Assembly: GCF_014779665.1 (NCBI RefSeq)
Contig: NZ_JACXYY010000003.1
Location: 1 to 64,000 of the forward strand
Source: Nocardioides hwasunensis
GTDB taxonomy: Bacteria; Actinomycetota; Actinomycetes; Propionibacteriales; Nocardioidaceae
DNA: 64,000 bases
Direction of reading: 5' to 3'
The notes under the pieces are model-generated. The model did not search any database and was not told the DNA's origin. It saw nothing but the letters and a program-made list of their open reading frames with translations. Position 1 is the stretch's first letter; the number at the start of each line of letters is the position of its first letter. Of the stretch, positions 56,329-64,000 are shown in pieces. The position numbers were made by a program, and so were the translations under genes.

Positions 56329-57870
56329 CTACCTCGATCCGGTGCTGATGGGGGTGGTGGGGACGACGCTGCGGCTGCGACGTCGCCGACGACGATAGGT
56401 GAAAGTGACGACCGCCGTGTGCACGACGAGGAACATCAGCACCAGTCGCGAGGGCCACACCCCGAGGCGCACCGCCGGCGTGATGGTCGAGCTGAGCCCC
56501 ACCTGCTCGACCAGGACCTCCTGGCCCCGCGCGGGCACCGACGCCACGACGCTGCCGTCCGGACGTACGACGCCCGAGATGCCGTTGATGGCCGCGACGA
56601 CCACCCAGCGTCCGGTCTCTTGCGCGCGGAGCCGGCTGATCTCGAACTGCTGGGCGAGCTGGCCGGTGCGGCTGAACATCGCGTTGCTGGTCTGCACGGT
56701 GACCAGCTGGGCGCCGCGGGCGACCTGCCCGCCGATCCCCTCGTCGTAGGCCACGTCGAAGCAGATGGCGTCGGCGATCCGCAGCCCCGCGACTCGGAGG
56801 GGCTCCAGGCTGGTGCCGCGGACCATGTCGCGCGGCACCTCGTTGAGCCGGCCATAGGTCGAGGGCATCAGGCTGTTGCCGCGGAAGGGGATGTACTCGC
56901 CGTAGGGCACCGGGTGCCGTTTGGTGTAGCGGTCGCCACCGCCCAGGCCCGGCTGGAAGACGATTCCCTGGTTGAGCACCTGGGTGTCGTCGAGCGGGTT
57001 GGTGTTGGTGCCGCCGACGACGATCGGCACCCCGATCGCGTCTGAGGCCGCGACGATGCCGGCGTGCACCTGGGTGTCGAGGAAGGGGTCGACGGCGGTG
57101 GAGTTCTCCGGCCACACGACGAAGTCGGGCAGCGGCTGGTCACCTGCGGCGACCGCGTCCGCGAGGTCCTCCGTCAGGCGCACGTGGTTGGCGGTCACCT
57201 CGCGGTGGACGGCCGGGACGTTGAGGCCCGTGCCGGGGACGTCGCCCTGCACCGCCGCGACGGTGGACGTGCCGGTCTCGTCGACGGGGAACGACAAGAT
57301 CGCCGGGAGGAGGCTGACGACGACGAGTGATCCCACGGCGCCGACGACGCGGCGGGAGGGACGCGGACGCTCGATCAGCAGCCACGCGATCGTCGTACCG
57401 GTCAGTGCGACCAGGAAGGTCACGCCGGTCATCCCGATCCACGGGAGTGCGTCGGCCCACGGTGTGTCGGCGGTCGCGTAGGCGAGCCGGCCGAACGGCA
57501 TGCCGCTGAACGGCCACCCGCTGCGCCAGGTCTCGATGCCGGTCCACCACAGGGCGGCCCACACCGGCCAGAGCCGCAGGCGCATGCTCCAGGCGAGGCC
57601 GAGACCCAGCGGGACGAAGAACGCCGCCTCGACGGCGCACATGGCGATCCAGGCGTCCGTGCCGACCGAGCGCATCCAGACCATGACGGCGTAGACGAAC
57701 CCGACGCCGAACACCAGGCTCGGGATCCAGGCGCGTCCCGGACGCAGGCCGTGCACGGTGAGCATGAGCGTGGCGATGCCGACGGGCAGCAGTGCGGCCC
57801 AGCCGATCGGCTCGAACGCGGCTGCCAGGAGGAGTCCGCCCACGAGGGCGAGGAGGCAGCGCAGCGGCAC
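56329..57870 (-). CDS. lnt: Apolipoprotein N-acyltransferase
   Basis: 513 residues. Six or so membrane segments in the first 190 residues and a nitrilase-like domain with the Glu-Lys-Cys triad: FVVWPENSTAVDPF (Glu near 265), YTKRHPVPYGEYIPFR (Lys near 330), ADAICFDVAYDEG (Cys near 378). It N-acylates lipoproteins such as the cyclophilin lipoprotein and is common in GC-rich actinobacteria. GTG 57870 is chosen because the frame upstream has no membrane segment and low-complexity composition. Operon with ppm1 and fxsA. Confidence 0.88.
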   Translation of the reverse strand: MPLRCLLALVGGLLLAAAFEPIGWAALLPVGIATLMLTVHGLRPGRAWIPSLVFGVGFVYAVMVWMRSVGTDAWIAMCAVEAAFFVPLGLGLAWSMRLRLWPVWAALWWTGIETWRSGWPFSGMPFGRLAYATADTPWADALPWIGMTGVTFLVALTGTTIAWLLIERPRPSRRVVGAVGSLVVVSLLPAILSFPVDETGTSTVAAVQGDVPGTGLNVPAVHREVTANHVRLTEDLADAVAAGDQPLPDFVVWPENSTAVDPFLDTQVHAGIVAASDAIGVPIVVGGTNTNPLDDTQVLNQGIVFQPGLGGGDRYTKRHPVPYGEYIPFRGNSLMPSTYGRLNEVPRDMVRGTSLEPLRVAGLRIADAICFDVAYDEGIGGQVARGAQLVTVQTSNAMFSRTGQLAQQFEISRLRAQETGRWVVVAAINGISGVVRPDGSVVASVPARGQEVLVEQVGLSSTITPAVRLGVWPSRLVLMFLVVHTAVVTFTYRRRRRRSRSVVPTTPISTGSR

Positions 57871-58273
57871 GATCGAACCGTAGCCGACCGCCCTCAGCCT
57901 GCAGCGGTGCGGGAGGAACGGCGGGACTTCGGACCAACGCACGACCGCCTGGCTGACGATCGCACGGAGTTGTCTACGGCCCCGTGGTTCCTCCCGCATC
58001 CAGCCCCCGCGGAGCACCGCCGACGAGTCGCGCGACCTGGGGCATCGCTGGCTCCACGATCCCCATGTCGTACTCCCCACTGCCGGTGGCGCGATCCGCG
58101 GGCTGCACAGGCGGACCCCGGAACCCTCCCGCGCGACGCGGATGGTGTCAACACGGTCCTGACCTGCGCCGATGCGCGAAACTGCAGGTCAGCGCGGGGG
58201 CGTCTGCACGAAAGTCGACCAGACAATTTTGACAGCTTTCGGCGTGTCGCCGCGGACACGCCGACCGTGTGTG
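57871..58273. other. Intergenic stretch without a supported gene
   Basis: 403 bases between the lnt start and the WYL regulator stop. The open frame across it is unconvincing in composition. Inverted GACCTGC / GCAGGTC at about 58158-58187 and a terminator at 58240-58263 are the structured parts. The segment near 58220-58240 is AT-rich (acaattttgacagc). Confidence 0.5.
58240..58263 (-). terminator. Terminator after the WYL regulator
   Basis: CGGCGTGTC (58240-58248) and GACACGCCG (58255-58263) form a perfect 9-bp stem with a 6-base loop. On the minus strand it is followed by AAAGCTGTCAAAATT. It lies 11 bases after the stop of the minus-strand regulator. Confidence 0.65.
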
Positions 58274-58987
58274 TCAGCTGCGGTCGCGAGCCCGTCCGAA
58301 GTCGGTCCGGAGCCACTCCGCCAGGTCCGGCGCCGGCGGATACCGCCGCTCGGCGGGTCCGCCCGTCGCGACGCTGTCCATCCGTTCGAGGGAGAAGAGC
58401 CGCCAGTCCGCCCGGTCGTGGTCGAACGCCAGCACGCTCCAGCGGCCGCGCGCGTAGAGACACCGGATCGAGTCGACGGTCCGGTGGGTCCGCACGTCGT
58501 GCTGGTCGTTGTAGTCGAAGCGGACGAGCGCCCCGTCGACCGACGCCCGGGTGAGCACGGACAGGTCACGTCCGGCCGGGGTGGTCGGCTCTCCCAGGGC
58601 GACGACCTCGCTCGCACCAGCGACCTGCGCGACACGGTCGGCGAGCCGGCGAGGGAGCACCCGCTGCAGCTTGACCAGGGCGCGGGAGCCGGCGTCAGAG
58701 CCCAGGTCGCCCTCGACCATCCGCAACCCGGTCACGAGTGCGACGACCTCGTCGTCGTCGAGCACCAGCGGCGGCATCCGCGACCCCGCGACCAGTTGGT
58801 AGTGCCCACCCGGTCCGGGCTTGCCGACCACCTCGTAGCCGAGGGACCCGAGCCGGTGCAGGTCGCGGCGCAAGGTCCGCGCGCTGGTGCCCAGACGCTC
58901 CGCGAGCTCGGTGGCGGGCCAGGTCGCGCGGGCCTGGAGCAGCACCAGCAGCTCGAGTGTGCGCACAGTGGGGTCGGACGTGGCCAT
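58274..58987 (-). CDS. WYL-domain transcriptional regulator (DeoR-like HTH)
   Basis: 237 residues. A winged HTH at about 6-60 (LLVLLQARATWPATELAERL, then TSARTLRRDLHRLGSLGY) and a WYL domain at about 130-230 (RFDYNDQHDVRTHRTVDS). WYL domains sense nucleotides or other ligands. Divergent from an NmrA-like gene (62-bp gap), which it probably controls. ATG 58987 is preferred to an upstream start because the HTH begins there. Confidence 0.85.
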   Translation of the reverse strand: MATSDPTVRTLELLVLLQARATWPATELAERLGTSARTLRRDLHRLGSLGYEVVGKPGPGGHYQLVAGSRMPPLVLDDDEVVALVTGLRMVEGDLGSDAGSRALVKLQRVLPRRLADRVAQVAGASEVVALGEPTTPAGRDLSVLTRASVDGALVRFDYNDQHDVRTHRTVDSIRCLYARGRWSVLAFDHDRADWRLFSLERMDSVATGGPAERRYPPAPDLAEWLRTDFGRARDRS

Positions 58988-59049
58988 GGGACCACCGTCG
59001 CACAGATTGTGGACAGGATTCGGCCACATCCGGCGCTAGCGTCAGCGAC

Positions 59050-59952
59050 ATGACCCCGACACACACCTCCACGAACCAGATCGCCACCACTGCTCCGTCC
59101 GGCAACGTCGGCCGGCACCTCGTCCACGACCTGGTGCGAGGCGGCGTACGGCCGCGGGTGCTCGCGCACCGACGCGACGGCGTTCCCGCCGGCCTGGACG
59201 ACCACGTCGAGGTCGTCGTCGTCGACCTCGCCGACGCATCGGCCCTGACCACAGCACTCGACGGGGTCGGCGCCCTCTTCCTCACCGTGCCGGCACTGCT
59301 GTCGGAGGACCCGCTGGCCGACTACGAGGCCTTCGGCGCCTCGGTCGCCAGAGCCGTCGAAGAGGCGGGGGTCTCCCACGTCGTGCTGCAGAGCAGCATC
59401 GGGGCCGAGCTGCGCCGCGGTGCCGGTGATATCGACGGTCTCGCCAGGGTGGAGGAGCTGCTCGACGCGACGCCCGCGTCGACGCTCCACCTACGCTGCG
59501 GATTCTTCTTCACCAACCTCCTGATGCAGCTCGACGCGCTGCGAGCCGGCGAGGTGCCCGTGGTGCTCCCCGTCGACCATCCGTTCGCCTGGGTGGCTCC
59601 CGCAGACATCGCGGCAGTCGCGTCGTCGTGGCTGCTGCGCGCGGACTGGTCCGGCCGGCACGTGCAGGCCGTCCACGGACCGGCCGACCTCGGTTGGGCG
59701 GACGCACTGGCGATCGTCTCGGCCGCCACCGGGCACGACGTACGTCCCCGACGGATCAGCGACGACGACATGCGCGCGAGCCTGACCGGGGCGGGGATGG
59801 GTGCGAAGCAGGTCGAGGCCGTGCTGGGCATGTCGACGGGCATGCGTGACGGCTTCGTCCCCGAGCAGCCACGCGACGCCACCACGACCACACCGACGAC
59901 GCTCGGTGCGTGGGCCTACGAGGTGCTGCGGCCGGCACTCTCCACGGACTGA
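59050..59952 (+). CDS. NmrA-like NAD(P)-binding protein
   Basis: 300 residues, SDR-related fold. The glycine motif is altered (TAPSGNVGRHLVHDLVRGG instead of a starting TGATG), but GNVGRHL is kept and the rest (VVVDLADASALTTALDGVGA, HVVLQSSIGAELRRG, RCGFFFTNLLMQ) is typical of NmrA/HSCARG NAD(P)H sensors or reductases. ATG 59050. Divergently transcribed from the WYL regulator. Confidence 0.8.
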   Translation: MTPTHTSTNQIATTAPSGNVGRHLVHDLVRGGVRPRVLAHRRDGVPAGLDDHVEVVVVDLADASALTTALDGVGALFLTVPALLSEDPLADYEAFGASVARAVEEAGVSHVVLQSSIGAELRRGAGDIDGLARVEELLDATPASTLHLRCGFFFTNLLMQLDALRAGEVPVVLPVDHPFAWVAPADIAAVASSWLLRADWSGRHVQAVHGPADLGWADALAIVSAATGHDVRPRRISDDDMRASLTGAGMGAKQVEAVLGMSTGMRDGFVPEQPRDATTTTPTTLGAWAYEVLRPALSTD

Positions 59953-59955
59953 AGG

Positions 59956-60360
59956 TCAGCGCGGCGGTACGACGACGGTGCCGGTGGCGGTCGTGGCCAC
60001 GACCGGCGGGTCGAGGAGCGCCGCAGCACCCGGCGCGTCAGCCGTCGGAGCACCCCGGCCGACCACGGTGACGATGAAGTCCATCACCCTGCTGCGGGTG
60101 CCTTCCCGAGCCAGGGTGGCGGTGATCTCGAGCAGGTCGCCGGCGCGTACAGGGGCGGTGAACTGGACGTCGGAGTAGGACGCGAAGAGGCCCTCGTCGC
60201 CGTCGAGCAGGATGCACATCTCGGTGGCCACGTCGCCGAAGAGACCCAGGCTGTAGGCCCCGTCGACGAGGTTGCCGGCGTAGTGGGCGTGCGAGTACGG
60301 CACGTAGCGCCGGTGCGTGACGGTCGTGCCGACGCGGCTCGCGTCGCTCGACTGGCTCAT
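59956..60360 (-). CDS. kal: 3-aminobutyryl-CoA ammonia-lyase
   Basis: 134 residues, hotdog fold. The N-terminal HRRYVPYSHAHYAGNLVDGA and GDVATEMCILLDGDEGLF match Kal, which removes ammonia from L-3-aminobutyryl-CoA to give crotonyl-CoA in lysine fermentation. A MaoC hydratase is the alternative fold relative, but the operon with kamD/kamE/kdd makes Kal likely. ATG 60360 overlaps the kamE stop by 4 bases. Confidence 0.85.
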   Translation of the reverse strand: MSQSSDASRVGTTVTHRRYVPYSHAHYAGNLVDGAYSLGLFGDVATEMCILLDGDEGLFASYSDVQFTAPVRAGDLLEITATLAREGTRSRVMDFIVTVVGRGAPTADAPGAAALLDPPVVATTATGTVVVPPR

Positions 60361-61109
60361 GAGGCCGTCTCCTTCGGTGCGGTGGGGCGGGCGAGGCGGT
60401 CCACGATGAACGAGGCGACCTCGCCCGGCGTCGTACCCCTGCTGAAGACCCGGTCCACCCCGAGCTCGTCGGCCATGGTCTCGTCGAATCGCGGGCCGCC
60501 AACGACGAGGAGCGGGCGCCTGGCTGCCGGGTAGGCCTCGCGGAAGGCCGCGGACATCTCGCGGGTGTTGAGCAGGTGGGCGTCGCGCTGGGTGACCACC
60601 TGGGACACCAGGACCGCGTCGGCCTTCTCCTCGCGCGCCGCCTCCACGAGCTGCGGCACGGAGACCTGGGCGCCGAGGTTCACGACCTTCAGCTCGCGGT
60701 AGTACTCCAGGCCCTTCTCCCCCGCGAACCCCTTGATGTTGAGGATCGCGTCGATGCCGACGGTGTGGGCGTCGGTGCCGATGCAGCCGCCGACGACGAC
60801 CAGGCGCCGGCGCAGCGACCGCTTGATCGCGGCGTTGGCCTCCTTGGGCGTCAGCAGCGGGTAGTCGCGCTCGACGACCTCGACGGTGCTGGGGTCGACG
60901 AGGTGGTTGACCCGCCCGTAGACGACGAAGAAGGTGAAGCCCTCCCCCATCGGCTTGGAGTGCACGACCAGCGCGGGGTCCATGCCCATCTTGTTGGCCA
61001 GCTGCACCGCGGCGCCGTCGGCGACCTTGGAGTGCTCGATGGGGAGGGTGAAGGACAGCTGCACCATGCCGTCGCCGGTGGTGTCGCCGTAGGGCCGGAT
61101 CAGGCTCAT
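60357..61109 (-). CDS. kamE: Lysine 5,6-aminomutase beta subunit (B12-binding)
   Basis: 250 residues. The coenzyme B12-binding motif D-x-H-x2-G is at Asp113 to Gly118 (GTDAHTVGIDAIL). KamE carries cobalamin and contributes the PLP-binding lysine; with KamD it moves the terminal amino group of D-lysine or beta-lysine from C6 to C5. ATG 61109 starts the homologous sequence MSLIRPYGDT. The gap of 76 bases to kamD contains a repeated CTCGCTTCGCTC. Confidence 0.92.
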   Translation of the reverse strand: MSLIRPYGDTTGDGMVQLSFTLPIEHSKVADGAAVQLANKMGMDPALVVHSKPMGEGFTFFVVYGRVNHLVDPSTVEVVERDYPLLTPKEANAAIKRSLRRRLVVVGGCIGTDAHTVGIDAILNIKGFAGEKGLEYYRELKVVNLGAQVSVPQLVEAAREEKADAVLVSQVVTQRDAHLLNTREMSAAFREAYPAARRPLLVVGGPRFDETMADELGVDRVFSRGTTPGEVASFIVDRLARPTAPKETAS

Positions 61110-61116
61110 GGACGTA

Positions 61117-61183
61117 CTCGCTTCGCTCCGTGCGCCCACGAGGCACGAGGGGCGCTGCACTGGACTGTTCGCTCGCTTCGCTC
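61117..61183. repeat. Repeated CTCGCTTCGCTC in the kamE-kamD gap
   Basis: CTCGCTTCGCTC occurs at 61117-61128 and 61172-61183. Such CGAGCGAAGCGAG sequences are self-complementary in part and are frequent in GC-rich intergenic regions. In an otherwise tightly packed operon they may mark an mRNA processing site. Confidence 0.45.
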
Positions 61184-61185
61184 GT

Positions 61186-62784
61186 TCACGTGGCGCCCTC
61201 CAGGATCTCGGTGGCCGGGTTGTAGTAGTCAGCAGCCTTGCGGGCGACGCCGTCGAGTCCGCGGCCCTTGTCGGCGGGCCGCTTCATCAGCCCGAACGTG
61301 CCGTCGGCGATCGCGGACAGCAGCGGCGGCTGCCCGGCGACCGTACGGTCGTCCTTGATCTCCTCGAGCAGCCCGATCGCGTCGCCGAGCACCTCGCGTG
61401 CGCGGCGCGCGATGAAGCCCTCGGGCGACGGGCGGAAGTCCTCGTGGAGGTTGCCGGCGGCGTTCATCACGTAGCGGACGTTCTGCAGCGCCAGGTCGCG
61501 GTCGGAGATCCACGGGGTCACGACCGCCTCGGTCATCATCCCGACCAGGAGGATGCCCTGCCCGGTCATCGCGCCGACGAGGTTGAAGAAGCCGTCGAGC
61601 AGGTAGCCCTTGAAGATGTCGCCGGTCATGTGGCGGGTGGGCGGCATCCACTTGAGCGGGGCATCGGGGAACAGCTCGCGCGCGAGCATCGCGTGGGCGA
61701 GCTCGAGGCGGAACGAGTCGGGCACCTCGGGATCGATCTCGAAGGCGTGCCCGAGGCCGAGCTGCCAGTCCTCGAGCCCGGCCTCCTTGGCGAAGTACTC
61801 GTTGAGCAGCTGGCTGGTCGTCACGGTGTGCGCCGCCTCGACGGCGTCCGCGGTGGTGAGGTAGTTGTCCTCGCCGGTGTTGATGATGATCCCGGCCCGT
61901 GCGTGGACCTGACGGCTGAAGCGCTGGTCGACGAAGGTGCGGATCGGGTTGATGTCGCGGAAGAGGATCCCGTACATCGAGTCGTTGAGCATCATGTCGA
62001 GCCGCTCGAGGCCGGCGAGCGCGGCGATCTCGGGCATGCAGAGCCCGGAGGCGTAGTTGGTGAGCCGGACGTAGCGGCCGAGCTCCTTCGACGTCTCGTC
62101 GAGCGCCGCCCGCATCAGGCGGAAGTTCTCCTGGGTGGCGTAGGTGCCGGCGAACCCCTCGCGGGTGGCCCCCTCGGGCACGAAGTCGAGGAGCGACTGG
62201 CCGGTCGAGCGGATCACCGCGATCACGTCGGCACCCTCGCGGGCCGCGGCCTGCGCCTGCGGGATGTCCTCGTGGATGTCGCCGGTGGCGACGATGAGGT
62301 AGATCCACGGCTTGCTGGGGGCGTCGCCGACCTTCGCGATCAGCTTGTCGCGGGCGGCTCGCTGGCGATCGATCTGCTTGATGCCCACGGCGACGGCCTT
62401 GCGCGAGGCTGCCGTCGCGCGGGTGGCGTCCTTGCCCTCGGGGACGCGGAAGGTCACCGAGCCGGCCGCCGCCTTCTGCGCCAGGGTCAGCAGGTCGTCG
62501 CCCTCGCCCCGGATCAGGGCGTCCCAGACAGGCAGGCTGACGCCGTGCTCGAGCCCGGTGTCGGCGCGGACGGCGTCGGCGAGGCGGTTCACCCACGGCG
62601 TGCCGTCCGGGTCCGCGCCGCCCAGACCCGCCAGGCGCAGCGTGGCCCGCTCGACCGAGACGGTCGTGTGCTGGGTGGCGAGGTCGACGATGGGCTTGCC
62701 GACCTGCCGGGCGAGCGTGCGCGCGCGTCGGACGTCGGCGCGGTCGAGGCCGAGCTGATTGGAGGGCCTGCGGGCCGCGGCCAT
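61186..62784 (-). CDS. kamD: Lysine 5,6-aminomutase alpha subunit
   Basis: 532 residues, the usual size of KamD (TIM-barrel catalytic subunit). Family segments such as LVGAMTGQGILLVGMMTEAV and TGEDNYLTTADAVEAAHTVT are present. It binds substrate and PLP at the KamD/KamE interface. ATG 62784 overlaps the kdd stop (TGATG); GTG 62787 is the alternative. Needs adenosylcobalamin; no cobalamin riboswitch is seen in front of the operon. Confidence 0.92.
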   Translation of the reverse strand: MAAARRPSNQLGLDRADVRRARTLARQVGKPIVDLATQHTTVSVERATLRLAGLGGADPDGTPWVNRLADAVRADTGLEHGVSLPVWDALIRGEGDDLLTLAQKAAAGSVTFRVPEGKDATRATAASRKAVAVGIKQIDRQRAARDKLIAKVGDAPSKPWIYLIVATGDIHEDIPQAQAAAREGADVIAVIRSTGQSLLDFVPEGATREGFAGTYATQENFRLMRAALDETSKELGRYVRLTNYASGLCMPEIAALAGLERLDMMLNDSMYGILFRDINPIRTFVDQRFSRQVHARAGIIINTGEDNYLTTADAVEAAHTVTTSQLLNEYFAKEAGLEDWQLGLGHAFEIDPEVPDSFRLELAHAMLARELFPDAPLKWMPPTRHMTGDIFKGYLLDGFFNLVGAMTGQGILLVGMMTEAVVTPWISDRDLALQNVRYVMNAAGNLHEDFRPSPEGFIARRAREVLGDAIGLLEEIKDDRTVAGQPPLLSAIADGTFGLMKRPADKGRGLDGVARKAADYYNPATEILEGAT

Positions 62785-63851
62785 CACAGGCGCCGCTCGA
62801 AGAGGGACCGGACGCCCGCGTCGGCGCGGAGCAGCTCCATGGCGTACGCCGCGTGGCCGGGGACGTAGCCGTTGCCGACGAGCATCCGCACGTCGGCGGC
62901 CAGTCCCTCGGCACCGAGCGCCGCTGCGCTGAAGCTGGTGGCCATCGAGAAGAAGATGACGGTGCCGCCCTCATCGGTGGAGAGGATCGCGCCGCCCTCG
63001 CAGCCGGGCACGTCGACGCAGACGACGGTGATGTCGGCGGGGCCGCCGGCGGCGGTGACGGCGTCACGCAGGGCGATCGGGTCCCGGGCGTCGGCGACGG
63101 CGACGACGTCGGCGAGGCCCGCCTCGTCGAGCAGATCACGCTCGGCGTCGTGCGGGACCAGCCCGATCGTGCGGCCGGCGCCGGACCGGCGGGCGGCGGC
63201 CAGGCTGAGGGAGCCGGACTTCCCGGCGCCGCCGATCACCACGACCGTCGGGTCCTGCCCGCGGGCGGCGTACTCCCCCACGACGCGCGCGGTGAGCGCG
63301 GGCGCGCCGCAGACGTCCATCACGCTCAGGGACAGCGCCGGGTCGAGGTCGTCGGGGATCACCGCGGCGATCGAACGGCCGAAGAGGATGGCGTAGCCGT
63401 CGCACGGGACCTGCTCGCTGCGGCCGTCCCAGCCGGAGAGTCCGTCCTCGATCACGAGCGGCGTCAGCGTCAGGCTGATCAGCGTCGCGACGCGGTCGCC
63501 CACGGCGAGGCCGAGCGGCGACTCGGGACCGACCTCCTCGACGGTGCCGACGAGCATGCCACCGGAGCCGGTCTCCGGGTTCTGCATCTTCCCGCGGCTG
63601 GCGACGATGTCGAGCACCTCGGCGCGCACGCCGTCGCCGCTGGTCTCGCCGTACTTGGTGTGCTTCCGCTCGAGCTGCCGGAAGGACGCCGCGTCGAGGT
63701 TGAGCCGCTCCACGCGCACGCGCACCTCGTCGGGCCACAGGTCGGCCCGGGCGTCCAGGCGCTGCGCGGCCTGCGGCAGGACCAAGCGGTCGTCGAGGAC
63801 CCGGTGCAGGCCGGTCGGATCACCGGTGCGGACATCCGTCGGGAGGGACAA
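62784..63851 (-). CDS. kdd: L-erythro-3,5-diaminohexanoate dehydrogenase
   Basis: 355 residues. An MDR-like nucleotide-binding core: VVVIGGAGKSGSLSLAAAR (about 200) and GSGGMLVGTVEEVGPESPLG near 100. Kdd oxidises L-erythro-3,5-diaminohexanoate to 3-keto-5-aminohexanoate using NAD+. First gene of the operon. The likely start is TTG 63851, 9 bases after AAGAAGGA; no ATG or GTG lies in frame before the conserved GLHRVL segment, except far upstream. 5-amino-3-oxohexanoate cleavage enzyme (kce) is not in the window and may lie to the right. Confidence 0.85.
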   Translation of the reverse strand: MSLPTDVRTGDPTGLHRVLDDRLVLPQAAQRLDARADLWPDEVRVRVERLNLDAASFRQLERKHTKYGETSGDGVRAEVLDIVASRGKMQNPETGSGGMLVGTVEEVGPESPLGLAVGDRVATLISLTLTPLVIEDGLSGWDGRSEQVPCDGYAILFGRSIAAVIPDDLDPALSLSVMDVCGAPALTARVVGEYAARGQDPTVVVIGGAGKSGSLSLAAARRSGAGRTIGLVPHDAERDLLDEAGLADVVAVADARDPIALRDAVTAAGGPADITVVCVDVPGCEGGAILSTDEGGTVIFFSMATSFSAAALGAEGLAADVRMLVGNGYVPGHAAYAMELLRADAGVRSLFERRL

Positions 63852-63942
63852 TGCGGGCCATCCTTCTTGTCTGATGCGCTTGAGCCGTAAATCTTCCGGC
63901 GCGGCATTGGACGCGCCGCACGTTCTCCACGTAGCATCCCAG

Positions 63943-63990
63943 ATGTGTCGCCGCACACACAACCGGCGCGTCCGTCCGCGTCATCTCTGA
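63943..63990 (+). CDS. Possible 15-residue leader peptide
   Basis: MCRRTHNRRVRPRHL, ending 4 bases before AGGAGA at the window end, which would be the ribosome site of a gene starting just past 64000. A -10-like TAGCAT at 63932-63937 would give a leaderless transcript. Arg/His-rich mini-peptides sit in front of metabolic genes in actinobacteria. Very short, so weak. Confidence 0.25.
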   Translation: MCRRTHNRRVRPRHL

Positions 63991-64000
63991 TCACAGGAGA

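Noticed and set aside
57751..58554. Plus-strand frame in the 57.9-58.3 kb gap
   Set aside because: Overlaps lnt and the WYL gene on the other strand and has no recognisable domain. The gap between them is left unassigned.
59956..60360. MaoC-type enoyl-CoA hydratase for the hotdog gene
   Set aside because: The operon with kamD, kamE and kdd and the match to Kal N-terminal sequence make 3-aminobutyryl-CoA ammonia-lyase more likely.
63852..64000. Cobalamin riboswitch before kdd
   Set aside because: Only about 150 bases are available and I see no B12-box-like sequence. A longer upstream view could change this.

Overview
The window is a GC-rich chromosomal segment of an aerobic actinobacterium, most likely Nocardioides or another member of the Nocardioidaceae. 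The evidence is the very high GC content, many GTG starts, frequent 1 to 11 base gene overlaps, RbpA, a Ppm1-like mannosyltransferase, and a gene order matching the Mycobacterium tuberculosis Rv1822 to Rv1832 block. The species assignment is inference.

Layout. 1-3135 looks like the right-hand part of a mobile island: the end of an IS3-type element, a three-gene minus-strand operon (FAD monooxygenase, MarR regulator, membrane protein) with a palindromic operator, then a 38-base 3' half of a tRNA-Pro gene followed by its terminator, as expected of an attR. 3494-7064 carries a PLP dehydratase, an ArsB/SLC13-like permease and a secreted sulfatase. 7292-18641 is the conserved core: a tandem CBS-domain (HlyC/CorC) pair, pgsA-like, DUF881, small basic protein, DUF881, gcvH, garA, ftsR, bifunctional nuclease, a second MerR gene, then gcvP behind a glycine riboswitch. 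18658-24135 holds a cytosolic beta-lactamase-fold protein, a frameshifted DUF1906/peptidoglycan-binding gene and a three-gene SPFH / zinc-ribbon / small membrane protein operon resembling the B. subtilis ydjI-ydjG module. 24161-32515 is on the minus strand: tldE-tldD, sbcC-sbcD, fdhD. 32700-40864 holds a 47-residue protein, an LPDTG surface protein, an OsmC protein, a cyclophilin lipoprotein, an aldo/keto reductase, a CPA1 antiporter, a chitin-active LPMO and a threonine aldolase. 40865-41357 is a deletion scar with a HelD-type helicase remnant. 41422-47506 has a Nei glycosylase, a UvrA-like protein, a PPOX-family protein, an SRPBCC fusion, an AlkZ/YcaQ-like protein and a Cys-rich mini-protein. 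47493-54984 has phoD, a zinc alcohol dehydrogenase, a HTH-MurA fusion with its own operator, a GDPD, a UMF1 transporter and rbpA behind a sigma-R type promoter. 55010-57870 is fxsA-ppm1-lnt. 58274-59952 is a divergent WYL regulator / NmrA pair. 59956-63851 is a coenzyme B12-dependent lysine degradation operon (kdd, kamD, kamE, kal).

Cooperation. GcvH and GcvP are two parts of the glycine cleavage system, and the riboswitch ties gcvP to glycine. GarA is an FHA brake on 2-oxoglutarate metabolism. Lnt and Ppm1 serve lipoprotein acylation and polyprenol-mannose supply. SbcCD, Nei, the UvrA-like protein and the AlkZ-like protein are DNA repair or processing functions. The Kam/Kdd/Kal enzymes take beta-lysine-type intermediates to acyl-CoA products.

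Most interesting items: the tRNA-Pro attR, the PspA-less YdjI/YdjG-like operon, the HTH-MurA fusion with a perfect palindromic operator, paired palindromes in the garA and merR leaders, the sigma-R promoter of rbpA, the deletion scar at 41 kb, and an unclassified 47-bp repeat pair near 27.2 kb.
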